A stretch of 58,179 nt of DNA from an uncultured Alphaproteobacteria bacterium (GTDB lineage Bacteria > Pseudomonadota > Alphaproteobacteria > RF32 > CAG-239): contig CAKQPS010000008.1 of NCBI GenBank assembly GCA_934270475.1, forward strand, positions 1 through 58,179. The letters are read 5' to 3'. A program made the translations under genes and the position numbers. Position 1 is the stretch's first letter. Every line of letters starts with the position of its first letter. Positions 1 to 8,898 of the stretch are shown here, one piece after another. Under the pieces are notes generated by a model. That model ran no database searches. It had not been told where the DNA came from and saw only the letters and a program-made list of their open reading frames with translations.

Positions 1-23
1 TTTTTTTAACGTACTCGGCGAGA

Positions 24-1214
24 TTATTTCAAAATCTTAGAAACAACGCCGGCGCCAACTGTGTGACCGCCTTCACGAATAGCGAAACGCAAGCCTTCGC
101 TCATTGCGATTGGGTGCAACAATTGTACGGTGATTTTTACGTTATCGCCAGGCATTACCATTTCGGTACCTTCAGGCAATTCGATTGTACCGGTTACATC
201 GGTTGTACGGAAATAGAATTGCGGACGATAGTTTGAGAAGAACGGAGTATGACGGCCGCCTTCTTCTTTGGTCAAAATGTAGCATTCAGATACGAATTCT
301 GTGTGCGGAGTGATTGAACCAGGAGCTGCCAATACTTGACCGCGTTCTACTTCTTCACGTTTTGTACCGCGCAGCAATACACCGATGTTATCGCCGGCTT
401 CGCCTTCGTCCAACAACTTACGGAACATTTCGATACCGGTACATGTTGTTTTTTGTGTAGGTTTAATACCAACGATTTCGATTTCATCGCCTACATGGAT
501 TACACCGCGCTCTACACGACCGGTAACCACTGTACCACGACCGGAAATTGAGAATACGTCTTCAATCGGCATCAAGAACGGCTGATCAATTGGACGTGCC
601 GGCTGCGGAATGTAAGAGTCTACTGCTTTCATCAATTCAATAATGGAATCGTGACCGATTTTCGGATCGCCGTTTTCCAATACTGCCAAAGCAGAACCTT
701 TAATGATAGGTGTTTCATCACCAGGGAAACCATAAGAAGACAGCAAGTCGCGGATTTCCATTTCAACCAATTCCAACAATTCAGGATCGTCTACTTGGTC
801 TACTTTGTTCATGTATACAACAATTGCAGGTACGCCTACTTGACGAGCCAGCAAGATGTGTTCACGAGTTTGCGGCATCGGACCATCAGCTGCAGATACT
901 ACCAAGATTGCGCCATCCATCTGAGCGGCACCGGTAATCATGTTTTTAACATAGTCAGCGTGTCCCGGGCAGTCTACGTGTGCATAGTGGCGGTTTTCTG
1001 TTTCATACTCAACGTGTGAGGTGTTAATGGTAATACCGCGTGCGCGTTCTTCCGGTGCTTTATCAATGTTTGCATAATCTACGAATTGTGCTTCGCCTTT
1101 TTCTGCCAATACTTTGGTAATGGCTGCTGTCAAGGTTGTTTTACCGTGGTCAACGTGCCCGATTGTACCAATGTTGCAGTGCGGTTTGCTGCGTTCAAAT
1201 TTTTCTTTTGCCAT
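24..1214 (-). CDS. tuf: Elongation factor Tu
   Basis: EF-Tu is the GTPase that delivers aminoacyl-tRNA to the ribosomal A site in the cytoplasm. The 396-residue protein has the expected family length. The G1 loop GHVDHGKT lies near residues 19-26, followed by the DCPGHADY G3 motif and the NKVD G4 motif, then the two beta-barrel domains ending at a normal C-terminus. The ATG at 1214 follows a GGAG ribosome-binding site. It is the last gene of the rpsL-rpsG-fusA-tuf string and lies 87 bases after fusA. A small GGAAGG/CCTTCC hairpin sits in that spacer. The window stops 23 bases past the stop codon, so the next gene is not visible. Confidence 0.99.
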   Translation of the reverse strand: MAKEKFERSKPHCNIGTIGHVDHGKTTLTAAITKVLAEKGEAQFVDYANIDKAPEERARGITINTSHVEYETENRHYAHVDCPGHADYVKNMITGAAQMDGAILVVSAADGPMPQTREHILLARQVGVPAIVVYMNKVDQVDDPELLELVEMEIRDLLSSYGFPGDETPIIKGSALAVLENGDPKIGHDSIIELMKAVDSYIPQPARPIDQPFLMPIEDVFSISGRGTVVTGRVERGVIHVGDEIEIVGIKPTQKTTCTGIEMFRKLLDEGEAGDNIGVLLRGTKREEVERGQVLAAPGSITPHTEFVSECYILTKEEGGRHTPFFSNYRPQFYFRTTDVTGTIELPEGTEMVMPGDNVKITVQLLHPIAMSEGLRFAIREGGHTVGAGVVSKILK

Positions 1215-1301
1215 TATAATTTCTCCATAAAATACAGATTTTCATTTTTCCGAAAGGAAGGTTGGCATACCTTCCCTCCGGAGTCTTTAACATTAAGTTA
1301 T

Positions 1302-3377
1302 CTAAGCGTTTTTCGCTTTGATAGTTTCTGCTACTTCTCTTGGAACTTCAGCATAATGATCAAAAATCATTGTGAACTGAGCACGACCTTGAGAAAGTGA
1401 GCGAAGAGTGTTAACGTAACCAAACATATTTGCGAGTGGAACAAAAGCATCAACAACGCGGGCATTACCACGCTGATCCATACCGTTCACCAAACCACGG
1501 CGAGAGTTCAAATCGCCGATGATGTCGCCCATATATTCTTCAGGGGTTACAACTTCAACTTTCATAATAGGTTCCAACAACTTTGGAGAAGCCTGTTTCA
1601 TACCTTCACGGAAGGCAGCACGAGCGGCAATTTCAAAGCACATAACGTTGGAGTCCACTTCATGGTATGCACCATCATACAATGTGCATTTAACACCGGT
1701 TACAGGGTAGCCTGCCAATACACCGGTATCCATTGCAGTGCGTAAACCTTTTTCAACACCTGGGATATATTCCTTAGGAACGTTACCGCCAACAACGGTG
1801 TTAACAAATTCAAAGCCTGTATGGTCTTCGGTAGGTTCAAATTTAATTTTAACCTTAGCGAACTGACCGGCACCACCTGATTGCTTTTTGTGAGTATATT
1901 CTATATCACAAGGTTTGGTGATGGTTTCACGATAAGCAACTTGAGGATCGCCCACGTTAGCATCAACTTTGAATTCTCTTCTCAGACGGTCTACGATAAT
2001 ATCCAAGTGCAATTCACCCATACCGGCAATAATGGTTTGACCGCTGTCCGGATCAGATGTTACACGGAAAGACGGGTCTTCCATAGCCAAACGAGACAGA
2101 GCCAAGCCCATTTTTTCTACATCGGCTTTGGTCTTCGGCTCAACGGCTAATTGGATAACCGGTTCAGGGAATACCATGTTTTCCAAAACAATCGGCTTAT
2201 CGGCATCACACAATGTATCACCGGTGGTGGTATCTTTCAAGCCAGCCAAAGCGATAATATCGCCGGCATGAGCTTCTTTGATATCATCACGCTTATTGGC
2301 GTGCATCAACAGCATACGACCGATTCTTTCTTTTTTATCTTTTACAGAGTTGTAAACATAAGAACCGGCAGTCATTGTTCCGGAATAAATACGAGTAAAG
2401 GTCAAAGACCCAACAAACGGATCGTTCATGATTTTGAATGCCAAAGCAGACAAAGGTTCATCATCGCTCGGGTGTCTGTCTTCTTCAATATCCGTACCAG
2501 GTTTAACACCGCGGATAGCAGGAATATCCATTGGAGAAGGCAAATAGTCAACTACAGCGTCCAACAAAGGCTGTACACCTTTGTTTTTGAAAGCTGTACC
2601 GCAAAGAACAGGTACGAAATCTTGGCTCAATGTACCTTTGCGGATACATTTTTTCAAGGTTTCTTCTGAAATTTCTTTACCTTCCAAATAGTCTTCCATA
2701 GCAGTTTCATCTTGTTCAACAGCCATTTCTACCAATTGGTTACGATATTCTTCAGCCTTTTCTTTCAAATCAGCCGGAATTTCTTTTTCTTCAATTGGAG
2801 CATCTGCTGTGTCACCGGTATAGATAATGGCTTTCATTCTAACCAAATCTACAATACCTTTGAAATCTGCTTCGGCGCCGATTGGCAATTGAATAGCCAT
2901 CGGGCGGGCGCCCAAACGGTCAACAATCATATCCAAGCAGCGATAGAAGTTGGCACCGATACGGTCCATTTTGTTACAGAAACAAATTCTTGGTACATTG
3001 TATTTATCAGCTTGTCTCCAAACTGTTTCAGATTGAGGCTCTACGCCGGCAACCGAATCAAATACAGTAACAGCACCGTCCAATACACGCAAAGAGCGTT
3101 CAACTTCAACAGTGAAGTCAACGTGTCCCGGAGTATCAATGATGTTAATACGGTGACCTTTCCAATAGCAGGTTGTAGCTGCAGATGTAATGGTAATACC
3201 GCGTTCCTGTTCCTGTTCCATCCAGTCCATGGTGGCAGCGCCATCGTGGGTTTCACCAATTTTGTGGTTTACACCTGTATAGAACAAAATACGTTCGGTT
3301 GTTGTTGTTTTACCGGCATCAATATGAGCCATGATACCAATGTTTCTGTATAATTCCAATTTGTGTGTTCTAGCCAT
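1302..3377 (-). CDS. fusA: Elongation factor G
   Basis: EF-G is the GTPase that drives translocation on the ribosome and, with RRF, helps recycle it. The 691 residues match the usual bacterial length. The protein opens with the G1 motif AHIDAGKTTTTER, then shows DTPGHVDF (G3) and CNKMDR (G4), and later the typical GMGELHLDI stretch of domain III. Domains IV and V are complete. The start at 3377 is preceded by AAGGA. It sits 15 bases after rpsG, so translation in one operon is expected. It is a standard core copy and not a tetracycline-protection or mitochondrial-type paralogue, judging by its operon position and conserved motifs. Confidence 0.99.
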   Translation of the reverse strand: MARTHKLELYRNIGIMAHIDAGKTTTTERILFYTGVNHKIGETHDGAATMDWMEQEQERGITITSAATTCYWKGHRINIIDTPGHVDFTVEVERSLRVLDGAVTVFDSVAGVEPQSETVWRQADKYNVPRICFCNKMDRIGANFYRCLDMIVDRLGARPMAIQLPIGAEADFKGIVDLVRMKAIIYTGDTADAPIEEKEIPADLKEKAEEYRNQLVEMAVEQDETAMEDYLEGKEISEETLKKCIRKGTLSQDFVPVLCGTAFKNKGVQPLLDAVVDYLPSPMDIPAIRGVKPGTDIEEDRHPSDDEPLSALAFKIMNDPFVGSLTFTRIYSGTMTAGSYVYNSVKDKKERIGRMLLMHANKRDDIKEAHAGDIIALAGLKDTTTGDTLCDADKPIVLENMVFPEPVIQLAVEPKTKADVEKMGLALSRLAMEDPSFRVTSDPDSGQTIIAGMGELHLDIIVDRLRREFKVDANVGDPQVAYRETITKPCDIEYTHKKQSGGAGQFAKVKIKFEPTEDHTGFEFVNTVVGGNVPKEYIPGVEKGLRTAMDTGVLAGYPVTGVKCTLYDGAYHEVDSNVMCFEIAARAAFREGMKQASPKLLEPIMKVEVVTPEEYMGDIIGDLNSRRGLVNGMDQRGNARVVDAFVPLANMFGYVNTLRSLSQGRAQFTMIFDHYAEVPREVAETIKAKNA

Positions 3378-3392
3378 TGCAATTTCCTTATA

Positions 3393-3863
3393 TTAGAACT
3401 TGTAATGTGCGAACGCTTTGTTGGCTTCTGCCATTCTATGGGTATCTTCACGCTTTTTAATAGCAGCACCCTTGTTGGCAAACGCATCTAACAACTCATT
3501 GGCAACTCTATCTGTCATTGTTGTTTCAGAACGTTTTGCAGCAGCGGCAATAATCCAGCGGATAGCCAAAGCCTGACGACGGTCTGCGCGAACTTCGCAA
3601 GGAACTTGATAGGTTGCGCCGCCAACACGACGAGAGCGAACTTCTACAACCGGCTTAACATTTTCCAAAGCGGTTGTGAAAACTTCCAAAGCGTCTTGTT
3701 TGGTTTTGGCAGCCATGATATCAAAAGCCGAATATACGATTTTTTCTGCAACGGCTTTTTTACCATCTTCCATGATGTTGTTAATAAATTTTGCTACTAC
3801 CTTGTTACCATATTTAGCATCAGGCAGTACGATTCTTTTTTCAGCACTATGACGACGTGACAT
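3393..3863 (-). CDS. rpsG: 30S ribosomal protein S7
   Basis: S7 nucleates assembly of the 30S head and contacts the E-site tRNA and mRNA. At 156 residues it has the family length, starts MSRRHSAEKR and contains the conserved helix segment with VEVRSRRVGGATYQVP, which binds 16S rRNA. It lies 11 bases after rpsL and 15 bases before fusA in the str operon. S7 is the known translational repressor of this operon in enterobacteria. No equivalent target was identified here. Confidence 0.99.
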   Translation of the reverse strand: MSRRHSAEKRIVLPDAKYGNKVVAKFINNIMEDGKKAVAEKIVYSAFDIMAAKTKQDALEVFTTALENVKPVVEVRSRRVGGATYQVPCEVRADRRQALAIRWIIAAAAKRSETTMTDRVANELLDAFANKGAAIKKREDTHRMAEANKAFAHYKF

Positions 3864-3874
3864 TATTATATCTC

Positions 3875-4246
3875 CTATTTAGGTCTCTTAGCACCGTACA
3901 AAGAACGGCGTTGACGACGTTTAGAAACACCCTGAGTATCCAAGGTACCACGAATGATATGATAACGAACACCTGGCAAGTCTTTTACACGGCCTCCTCT
4001 AATCAGCACCACTGAGTGTTCTTGAAGATTGTGACCTTCACCAGGGATATAGCTGATTACTTCAAAGCCATTAGTAAGACGAATACGAGCCACTTTACGC
4101 AAAGCTGAGTTTGGTTTTTTAGGGGTTGTTGTATAAACCCTTGTACAAACACCGCGTTTTTGTGGGCAAGATTTCAAAGCTGGAACTTTGTTTCTCTTCA
4201 CTTTTGGTGTTCGTGATTTACGAATTAACTGATTAATTGTAGGCAT
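3875..4246 (-). CDS. rpsL: 30S ribosomal protein S12
   Basis: S12 lies at the 30S decoding centre and supports decoding accuracy. The start is set at the ATG at 4246 (MPTINQLIRK), which gives the normal 123-124 residues. An upstream in-frame ATG at 4279 would add 11 residues not found in the family, and a TTTAAGGA ribosome-binding site sits just before 4246. The conserved TTTPKKPNSALRK loop, where streptomycin-resistance changes occur in other bacteria, has the wild-type lysines. It is the first gene of the str operon and is preceded by a recognisable sigma70-type promoter. Confidence 0.99.
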   Translation of the reverse strand: MPTINQLIRKSRTPKVKRNKVPALKSCPQKRGVCTRVYTTTPKKPNSALRKVARIRLTNGFEVISYIPGEGHNLQEHSVVLIRGGRVKDLPGVRYHIIRGTLDTQGVSKRRQRRSLYGAKRPK

Positions 4247-4322
4247 CACATTTTCCTTAAAAGTTATAAATTTACACAAAACTAACCACCAAATGTTTGC
4301 ACATCTGGTCTTAGTTAGGCGG

Positions 4323-4350
4323 ATAATAACATAAAAACCAAGAGAGTCAA
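4323..4350 (-). promoter_or_regulatory. Promoter of the str operon
   Basis: Read on the minus strand, TTGACT (4350-4345) and TATTAT (4328-4323) are separated by 16 bases and lie about 75 bases upstream of the rpsL start. This is close to the sigma70 consensus and is the obvious promoter for rpsL-rpsG-fusA-tuf. Confidence 0.7.
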
Positions 4351-4375
4351 TAACTTTTTAGCGGATTAGCAGATA

Positions 4376-4422
4376 AAAAAAGAGGCAAAGAAAAACCGGC
4401 TTCAAATCAATGAAACCGGTTT
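4376..4422 (-). terminator. Rho-independent terminator of the FadL-family gene
   Basis: On the minus strand AAACCGG and CCGGTTT (4422-4416 and 4399-4393) form a stem followed by T-rich sequence. It lies about 40 bases after the stop of the outer membrane protein gene and separates it from the str promoter. Confidence 0.65.
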
Positions 4423-4462
4423 CAAGTTTTCAACAGATGTAGACTTAACAAGCCTCGTCATA

Positions 4463-5701
4463 TTAAAATTTATATTGATATTGCAAAGCATACATATTGC
4501 TATAGCTCTTGTATTTTGCATTGGTATCTTTTTCGGCAGAGTTCCAAACTTTACCATGCATCATAAATAAGTGAGCATAACCAAAGTCAAACTGATGATT
4601 TCCGGTGGCATAACTTACACCGAAAGAAGTCCATAAACGGTCGGTGTCAGGAATACGATTTGTGCGGTATGTGCTGTTTGGAACAGGAGATTGGTCCCAA
4701 GCCAAGCCGGCACGCAATGTCCAATTTTCATTCAAATAATAATCTTGTCCCAAAGCAAAGTTCCAAGCGTCTTTCCAACGATAGTCAACATCTAAATTCG
4801 GTTTCATCGGATTGTTTGAACTAGCCGGAAATACATAGAAGCGATGCCATTGCGTATATTTTATGGTTGCAGTTGTACCCCATTTTTCGCCAAATTTATG
4901 ATAACCGGATAGAATCCAACTTGCCGGAAGTTCAGGTTCAGACACGGAATCATATCTATTCATCAATTCACCCATTGGCGTATACACGGTTATATCGTGA
5001 TTTCCTGTCGTGCGTTGTGTGCTCTTAAAGCGATAAGACAGTCCGATGCGAGAATCTTCATTAAATTCATACATCGCGCCCAAATTCAGGGTCGTAGTCC
5101 AACCGGAAACCTTAAAATCACTGTACGCCGGCAAAGGACCATGAGCACTCATCACTTTTGTATTTGAGGTTAAAGAGCCCTTAATATGGCGCAAAATACC
5201 GCTCACGCCCAATGACAAATGATTATCAACTTTGTAGGCGGCAGAAATATTGCCGTCAACAACTTCCAATTCGGAACGGCGAACACCGTTTTCATCTTTG
5301 GCAATAAAGCTGTCGTGACCATAGCGTGTGGCCAAACCAAACGGAACATAAATACCGGCGCCTAAAAACAGCTTATCGTTTACATTATATTGACCAAACA
5401 TACTTGGCAGCGGAATCATAAAATCCATATCTGTTTTTTTACCGGCAGTATTGCCAACACCGCGGATTTTAGAAGCAACCTCAGTCATGGTCAAGCCGGC
5501 TTGCATACCGGAACGTTTTACCAATGTCATACCGGCAGGATTGTATCCCAAAGCCGAATAATCATCTCCGGCTACACCGATACCGGCAAAAGAGCGCCCT
5601 AAATTGGTAACGGAAAATTCGTTTAGTTGATAGCCGGCGGCGTCAGCGTTGCCTACACTTGCCAACAAAGCCACAGCAGCGGCTACAGATATTTTTTTCA
5701 T
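4463..5701 (-). CDS. OmpP1/FadL-family outer membrane transporter
   Basis: A 412-residue outer membrane beta-barrel of the FadL family, which moves long-chain fatty acids or other hydrophobic molecules across the outer membrane. Residues 1-21 form a signal peptide ending ADA-A. The mature N-terminus has the family's hatch pattern (GYQLNEFSVTNLGRSFAG, then DDYSALGYNPAGM), in which the NPA motif is diagnostic. The rest alternates in beta-strand fashion and ends in YQYKF, with the terminal aromatic residue needed for BAM-dependent insertion. It is monocistronic, with its own terminator, and divergent from the secretion ATPase. The exact substrate cannot be told from sequence. Confidence 0.93.
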   Translation of the reverse strand: MKKISVAAAVALLASVGNADAAGYQLNEFSVTNLGRSFAGIGVAGDDYSALGYNPAGMTLVKRSGMQAGLTMTEVASKIRGVGNTAGKKTDMDFMIPLPSMFGQYNVNDKLFLGAGIYVPFGLATRYGHDSFIAKDENGVRRSELEVVDGNISAAYKVDNHLSLGVSGILRHIKGSLTSNTKVMSAHGPLPAYSDFKVSGWTTTLNLGAMYEFNEDSRIGLSYRFKSTQRTTGNHDITVYTPMGELMNRYDSVSEPELPASWILSGYHKFGEKWGTTATIKYTQWHRFYVFPASSNNPMKPNLDVDYRWKDAWNFALGQDYYLNENWTLRAGLAWDQSPVPNSTYRTNRIPDTDRLWTSFGVSYATGNHQFDFGYAHLFMMHGKVWNSAEKDTNAKYKSYSNMYALQYQYKF

Positions 5702-5952
5702 AACAGTTCCTTTATAAAATTAAATTACTGTTTTTAGAATTAACATATAGTGTTAGGAGCGTAAAGGTTAATAAAGTAAATTTAACGGTATCTCTAAGGA
5801 TACTAATATTTATTATGGGGGCTAGAACTCTGATTTTTACCGTTTTAATTGTGGATAACTTTGATTTTTGCTAAATATTTCAGGTTTAACCAAAACTTAA
5901 TAAAATAAAATTATGCTTAAATCGCTAAGTTTAACAAATAGGAATAAAAAAA

Positions 5953-6909
5953 ATGGCAACAGTTAATGATACGGAGTTTTCGGATATTTATATTATCCCT
6001 GATGGCACCGCCTATATTTGGGGCAGAAAAACCCCAAGCGGGCTTGTTCAAGTACAGCCTGATGATTATGATGAATTTTTACAAGCGGTTATGAACACCT
6101 ATGATGGTAACAACCCAAGTTATCAGGTAAAATTCAAAGGCTTGAACTATCGTGTGGAGCGCACTGTGACTTTGGAAGGTCAGCAATACTGCGCCCGCAA
6201 AATGCCGCACTCCGTTCCTGATATTAACAAATTGGGAATTGAAGAACACCTGCTTAAATATTTAAAATCTTTAAGCGGCGCCCCTGGACTTATTTTACTT
6301 GCCGGCACTACCGGTTCCGGTAAAACCACCACCCTTTCGGCTTTGCTTAGAGAGTTTTTGCTGCGCGACGGCGGCTATGCGTTCACACTGGAAGACCCGA
6401 TAGAAATGCCGTTGGACGGAACTTATCACACTGTTAACGGCGAGCTTGGCATTTGCAAGCAGATGAACCCGCCGGGAGGCTCTTGGGAAGCTGGTTTGAA
6501 ATCTATGCTGCGCTCTAAGCCACGTTATGTATATTTGGGCGAGATTCGCGATCCGGAAATTGCTTCTGAGGCTTTGCGTGCCGCTATTTCCGGTCACTTG
6601 GTTATGTCAACAATTCACGCCAGCACGGTTACAGATGCTATTCAATCTATTGTAAAATATGCAGCAGCGACTGGTATTTCTGAAGAAATGGCGTACGATT
6701 TGGTGGGCAACGGTATTTTGGCTGTGCTGCACCAAACTTTGGTCGGTGTGCCGAAACGCGCTAAAATTGAATATGTGTTTGCTAATCCGGATGGCACAAA
6801 GGGCGACCAAGTCCGCGGTATTATCAAGAGCGGCAAGATGAACTTGTCAACCACAATTGAAACGCAGCGTATTCGTTTGTCGCGCGGTGTGCCATTGTTT
6901 GACAACTAG
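5953..6909 (+). CDS. PilT/DotB-like type II/IV secretion ATPase
   Basis: A 318-residue hexameric-type secretion ATPase that would power pilus or secretion machinery from the cytoplasmic face. It has a Walker A motif GTTGSGKTT at residues 118-126, an Asp box TLEDPIE at 145-151, a Walker B-like YVYLGEIRD at 192-200 and a His box STIHA at 219-223, the order found in PilT/DotB/GspE proteins. The N-terminal ~100 residues are short, as in retraction ATPases and DotB, and lack the long N1 domain of PilB/GspE. Two downstream genes (a membrane protein and a pilin-like protein) point to a pilus-like or pseudopilus system. A terminator follows at once, so it is probably transcribed alone. Confidence 0.88.
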   Translation: MATVNDTEFSDIYIIPDGTAYIWGRKTPSGLVQVQPDDYDEFLQAVMNTYDGNNPSYQVKFKGLNYRVERTVTLEGQQYCARKMPHSVPDINKLGIEEHLLKYLKSLSGAPGLILLAGTTGSGKTTTLSALLREFLLRDGGYAFTLEDPIEMPLDGTYHTVNGELGICKQMNPPGGSWEAGLKSMLRSKPRYVYLGEIRDPEIASEALRAAISGHLVMSTIHASTVTDAIQSIVKYAAATGISEEMAYDLVGNGILAVLHQTLVGVPKRAKIEYVFANPDGTKGDQVRGIIKSGKMNLSTTIETQRIRLSRGVPLFDN

Positions 6910-6931
6910 TATGCTATTATATATAAATTTG

Positions 6932-6957
6932 AACCGCCTTTACCGGCGGTTTTTTTA
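6932..6957 (+). terminator. Rho-independent terminator after the secretion ATPase
   Basis: AACCGCC (6932-6938) pairs with GGCGGTT (6945-6951) and is followed by a T run, 22 bases after the ATPase stop codon. Confidence 0.85.
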
Positions 6958-7033
6958 TTTTTATTTACTTTTTTTCAATACATTTACGCTAAATTTTAGT
7001 AAAAGTGTAAGATTTTATTAAAGGAATAAAATA

Positions 7034-7630
7034 ATGACAGATAAAACGCCGCAGTTTAATGCAGAAGATGCCGAAAGCGTGTTAAATGAAATAAAAACTT
7101 TGGGTACTTTGATAAAAGAGAAAAAATATTTCAGAGCCGTAAAGGAATCTTTTGTAGTTTTTTATACAATTTATAAAAAACATATCAAAGGCAAATATAT
7201 TGAATTTAAGGGCAAAAAAGTGCCGATGGCGGTGGTTCTGCTGGTAGTTCTTGCCGGAGGCGTGGCGGTTACGCCGTCAGGAAGTGAAAGCACAGACAAA
7301 GCCGTGGCAGCTCAAGAGCAAGCTGAACAAAACAGCACCTCTGATATAAAAGAAAAAGAAGATATGAACACTTATAATCAAGACGGCGTTAAAGTTTACG
7401 GCTTGGTAAGATGCGGAGAAGCTGTGTGCGGATATGTGGAAAATGACAGCGATGACGATATTTCCCGCATTCTAATTTCTATTACATTTCATGATAAAAA
7501 CGGCGCTGTAATTTATGAAGGCGGCGCAGAAGCAACCGCAATGGTGGCAAAAAGCCGTAGCCGTTTGAAGATTGCGACAGAAGGTGACTTTGACTACTTT
7601 GTCTTAAACGATGTAACCGTAGAAAAATAG
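7034..7630 (+). CDS. Single-pass membrane protein with an FxLYD-like C-terminal domain
   Basis: A 198-residue protein of unknown function. Residues 1-65 are charged and would be cytoplasmic. A hydrophobic segment VPMAVVLLVVLAGGVAV near residues 67-83 is a likely membrane anchor. A polar, Ala/Gln/Ser-rich linker follows, then a C-terminal domain (about 118-195) with short beta-strands such as VKVYGLVR, VCGYVENDSDDD, ISITFHDKNGAV and SRLKIATEGDFDYF. That pattern resembles FxLYD/immunoglobulin-like domains that sit outside the membrane in many bacterial envelope proteins; the match is by eye only. It has its own terminator and lies between the secretion ATPase and the pilin-like gene. Confidence 0.7.
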   Translation: MTDKTPQFNAEDAESVLNEIKTLGTLIKEKKYFRAVKESFVVFYTIYKKHIKGKYIEFKGKKVPMAVVLLVVLAGGVAVTPSGSESTDKAVAAQEQAEQNSTSDIKEKEDMNTYNQDGVKVYGLVRCGEAVCGYVENDSDDDISRILISITFHDKNGAVIYEGGAEATAMVAKSRSRLKIATEGDFDYFVLNDVTVEK

Positions 7631-7652
7631 TTATTGCTGAAACTTGATTTAT

Positions 7653-7690
7653 ACCGCTGAAGTTTGATTATTTCAGCGGTTAATTTTTAT
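7653..7690 (+). terminator. Rho-independent terminator
   Basis: ACCGCTGAA (7653-7661) and TTCAGCGGT (7672-7680) form a 9-bp perfect stem followed by TAATTTTTAT, 22 bases after the membrane-protein stop. Confidence 0.75.
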
Positions 7691-7715
7691 TTAGAAGTAA
7701 ATTATCAGAATATGT

Positions 7716-7744
7716 TTGACATATATAATTTTAATGTTTAGATT
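7716..7744 (+). promoter_or_regulatory. Promoter of the pilin-like gene
   Basis: TTGACA (7716-7721) and TAGATT (7739-7744) are separated by 17 bases. They lie about 34 bases before the ATG at 7778, which itself follows a strong GAGGAAAGA ribosome-binding site. This supports 7778 as the intended translation start. Confidence 0.6.
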
Positions 7745-7799
7745 GTAGGTTAATAAATTTAAAATGAGGAAAGAAAGATGAAAAATAAGCAATCCAAAG

Positions 7800-7815
7800 C
7801 TCTCTCTCTCTCTCT
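7800..7815 (+). repeat. (CT)8 simple sequence repeat inside the pilin leader
   Basis: Eight uninterrupted CT dinucleotides start 22 bases after the ATG at 7778. With eight units, that ATG reads 18 codons (starting MKNKQSKALSLS) and stops at 7832-7834. Removing one unit, or adding two, joins the ATG to the frame of the downstream pilin-like ORF, which is open from 7789 to 8709. Tracts like this change length by slipped-strand mispairing in known contingency loci. Confidence 0.85.
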
Positions 7816-7896
7816 GCGAATCCTATACATCTGATTAAAGGCACTTTTTTTGCCGTTCAGCACGTTTTTGCAGGGTTTATTAAATCACCATGCGTT

Positions 7897-8709
7897 TTGA
7901 AACACATTACTCTCAAAGTCATCCTTGGTATAATATCCATATTATTAAAGGGTTTGAATGTCGCGCGTCAATACGAAGCACTTTTTGAACGTGGTGTACA
8001 AAGCAGTACACGAGTGAGAAAAGCGCAAGTAGTGACCCGACAGACAAACCCGCTAGGGCGAAGTATGATTGAAATGCTGGGCGTGCTGGCAATTATCGGT
8101 GTTCTATCAGTTGGTGGTATTGCTGGTTATGGCAAAGCGATGATGATGTGGCGCTCCGACCAACAAAAAGAGCAAATAGCCCAAATTTTACAGTCGTTCA
8201 TCAGGCTGCGTACCGAACTCAGCAGCGAGCATAAAACAGACAATACAAACTATAAACTTATGAGCATTTTAAATGCCTTAGGCGAAGTCCCTGCCGGTTT
8301 AACTTATAGAGAAAATTATTTGTTTGATAAGTTGGGAAATCGTTATTGGGGCTCTTATGGGAGAAACTGCTGGACATTAAAAGACAGCAATGAACTGGAA
8401 TGTGCTTTTCAGTTAAATTTTGATGTTATGCTAGTCAAAACAACTTCAGCCTTAACACCGTCTTCAGAAGGCTTTTGCGAAAATATGATTTATTTGGCAA
8501 AAGAAAACGCTCAAGATTTAAACAGCGTCATAACTTTTTGGGGAAATAAAGAAGGTGAAGACGACCCCAACCATTGGCGCGGTTATACTCAAAAAGATGC
8601 TTTTTATGGCACAAACATAAAAAATGCAACGCCTGTACAAATTAAAAAAGTGTGTCAGGAATGTAAAGAAAACTCATATTGTACAGTATCGCTGCACCTA
8701 AAACCTTGA
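7897..8709 (+). CDS. Type IV pilin-like protein, apparently out of frame with its start (phase-variable candidate)
   Basis: The ORF encodes a pilin- or pseudopilin-like protein. Its mark is GRSMIEMLGVLAIIGVLSVG (residues 54-73), a class III signal: a Gly-Arg processing site, a conserved Glu at mature position +5 and a long hydrophobic helix. The remaining ~190 residues form a polar globular domain with several cysteines. The 5' limit at 7897 is a TTG without a ribosome-binding site and is probably not the real start. The frame is open upstream to 7789 and lacks an ATG there. The strong ribosome-binding site and ATG at 7778 lie in another frame, separated by the (CT)8 tract. One CT unit fewer would give a 310-residue protein. 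The leader before the processing site would be unusually long (about 85 residues). A sequencing error in the tract is the alternative. Confidence 0.72.
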   Translation: MKHITLKVILGIISILLKGLNVARQYEALFERGVQSSTRVRKAQVVTRQTNPLGRSMIEMLGVLAIIGVLSVGGIAGYGKAMMMWRSDQQKEQIAQILQSFIRLRTELSSEHKTDNTNYKLMSILNALGEVPAGLTYRENYLFDKLGNRYWGSYGRNCWTLKDSNELECAFQLNFDVMLVKTTSALTPSSEGFCENMIYLAKENAQDLNSVITFWGNKEGEDDPNHWRGYTQKDAFYGTNIKNATPVQIKKVCQECKENSYCTVSLHLKP

Positions 8710-8757
8710 TTGTTGAAGTGGGGATTGTATAATTTTGCGTCTTTAACGCCTATTCTT

Positions 8758-8890
8758 TCAGCGTCATGCTTGAGCGTGAGCGCAGCGAACTGTCTCGAGC
8801 ATCCAAAAATAAAAAGTCTATATTCTTTAAGCGGATATACCATACTGGATTCTCGACGAATGAGCTGACGCTCAAAGCCAAGGGTGACAG
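8758..8890. repeat. REP-like intergenic palindromic sequence
   Basis: The spacer holds a GC-richer block with ATGCTTGAG (8766-8774) and CTCGAGCAT (8794-8802) as an imperfect inverted repeat. A second block (8844-8890) has the look of dispersed intergenic repeats, CTGGATTCTCG through AGGGTGACAG. No ORF fits. Other copies would be expected elsewhere in the genome, but none is in this window. Confidence 0.5.
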
Positions 8891-8898
8891 TAACGAGA

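Noticed and set aside
1..23. tRNA or rpsJ start downstream of tuf
   Set aside because: Only 23 bases are available and they show no start codon or tRNA arm.
336..3860. Long plus-strand ORFs opposite tuf, fusA and rpsG
   Set aside because: They are antisense shadows of highly conserved genes, with compositions typical of reverse-complement reading and no ribosome-binding sites.
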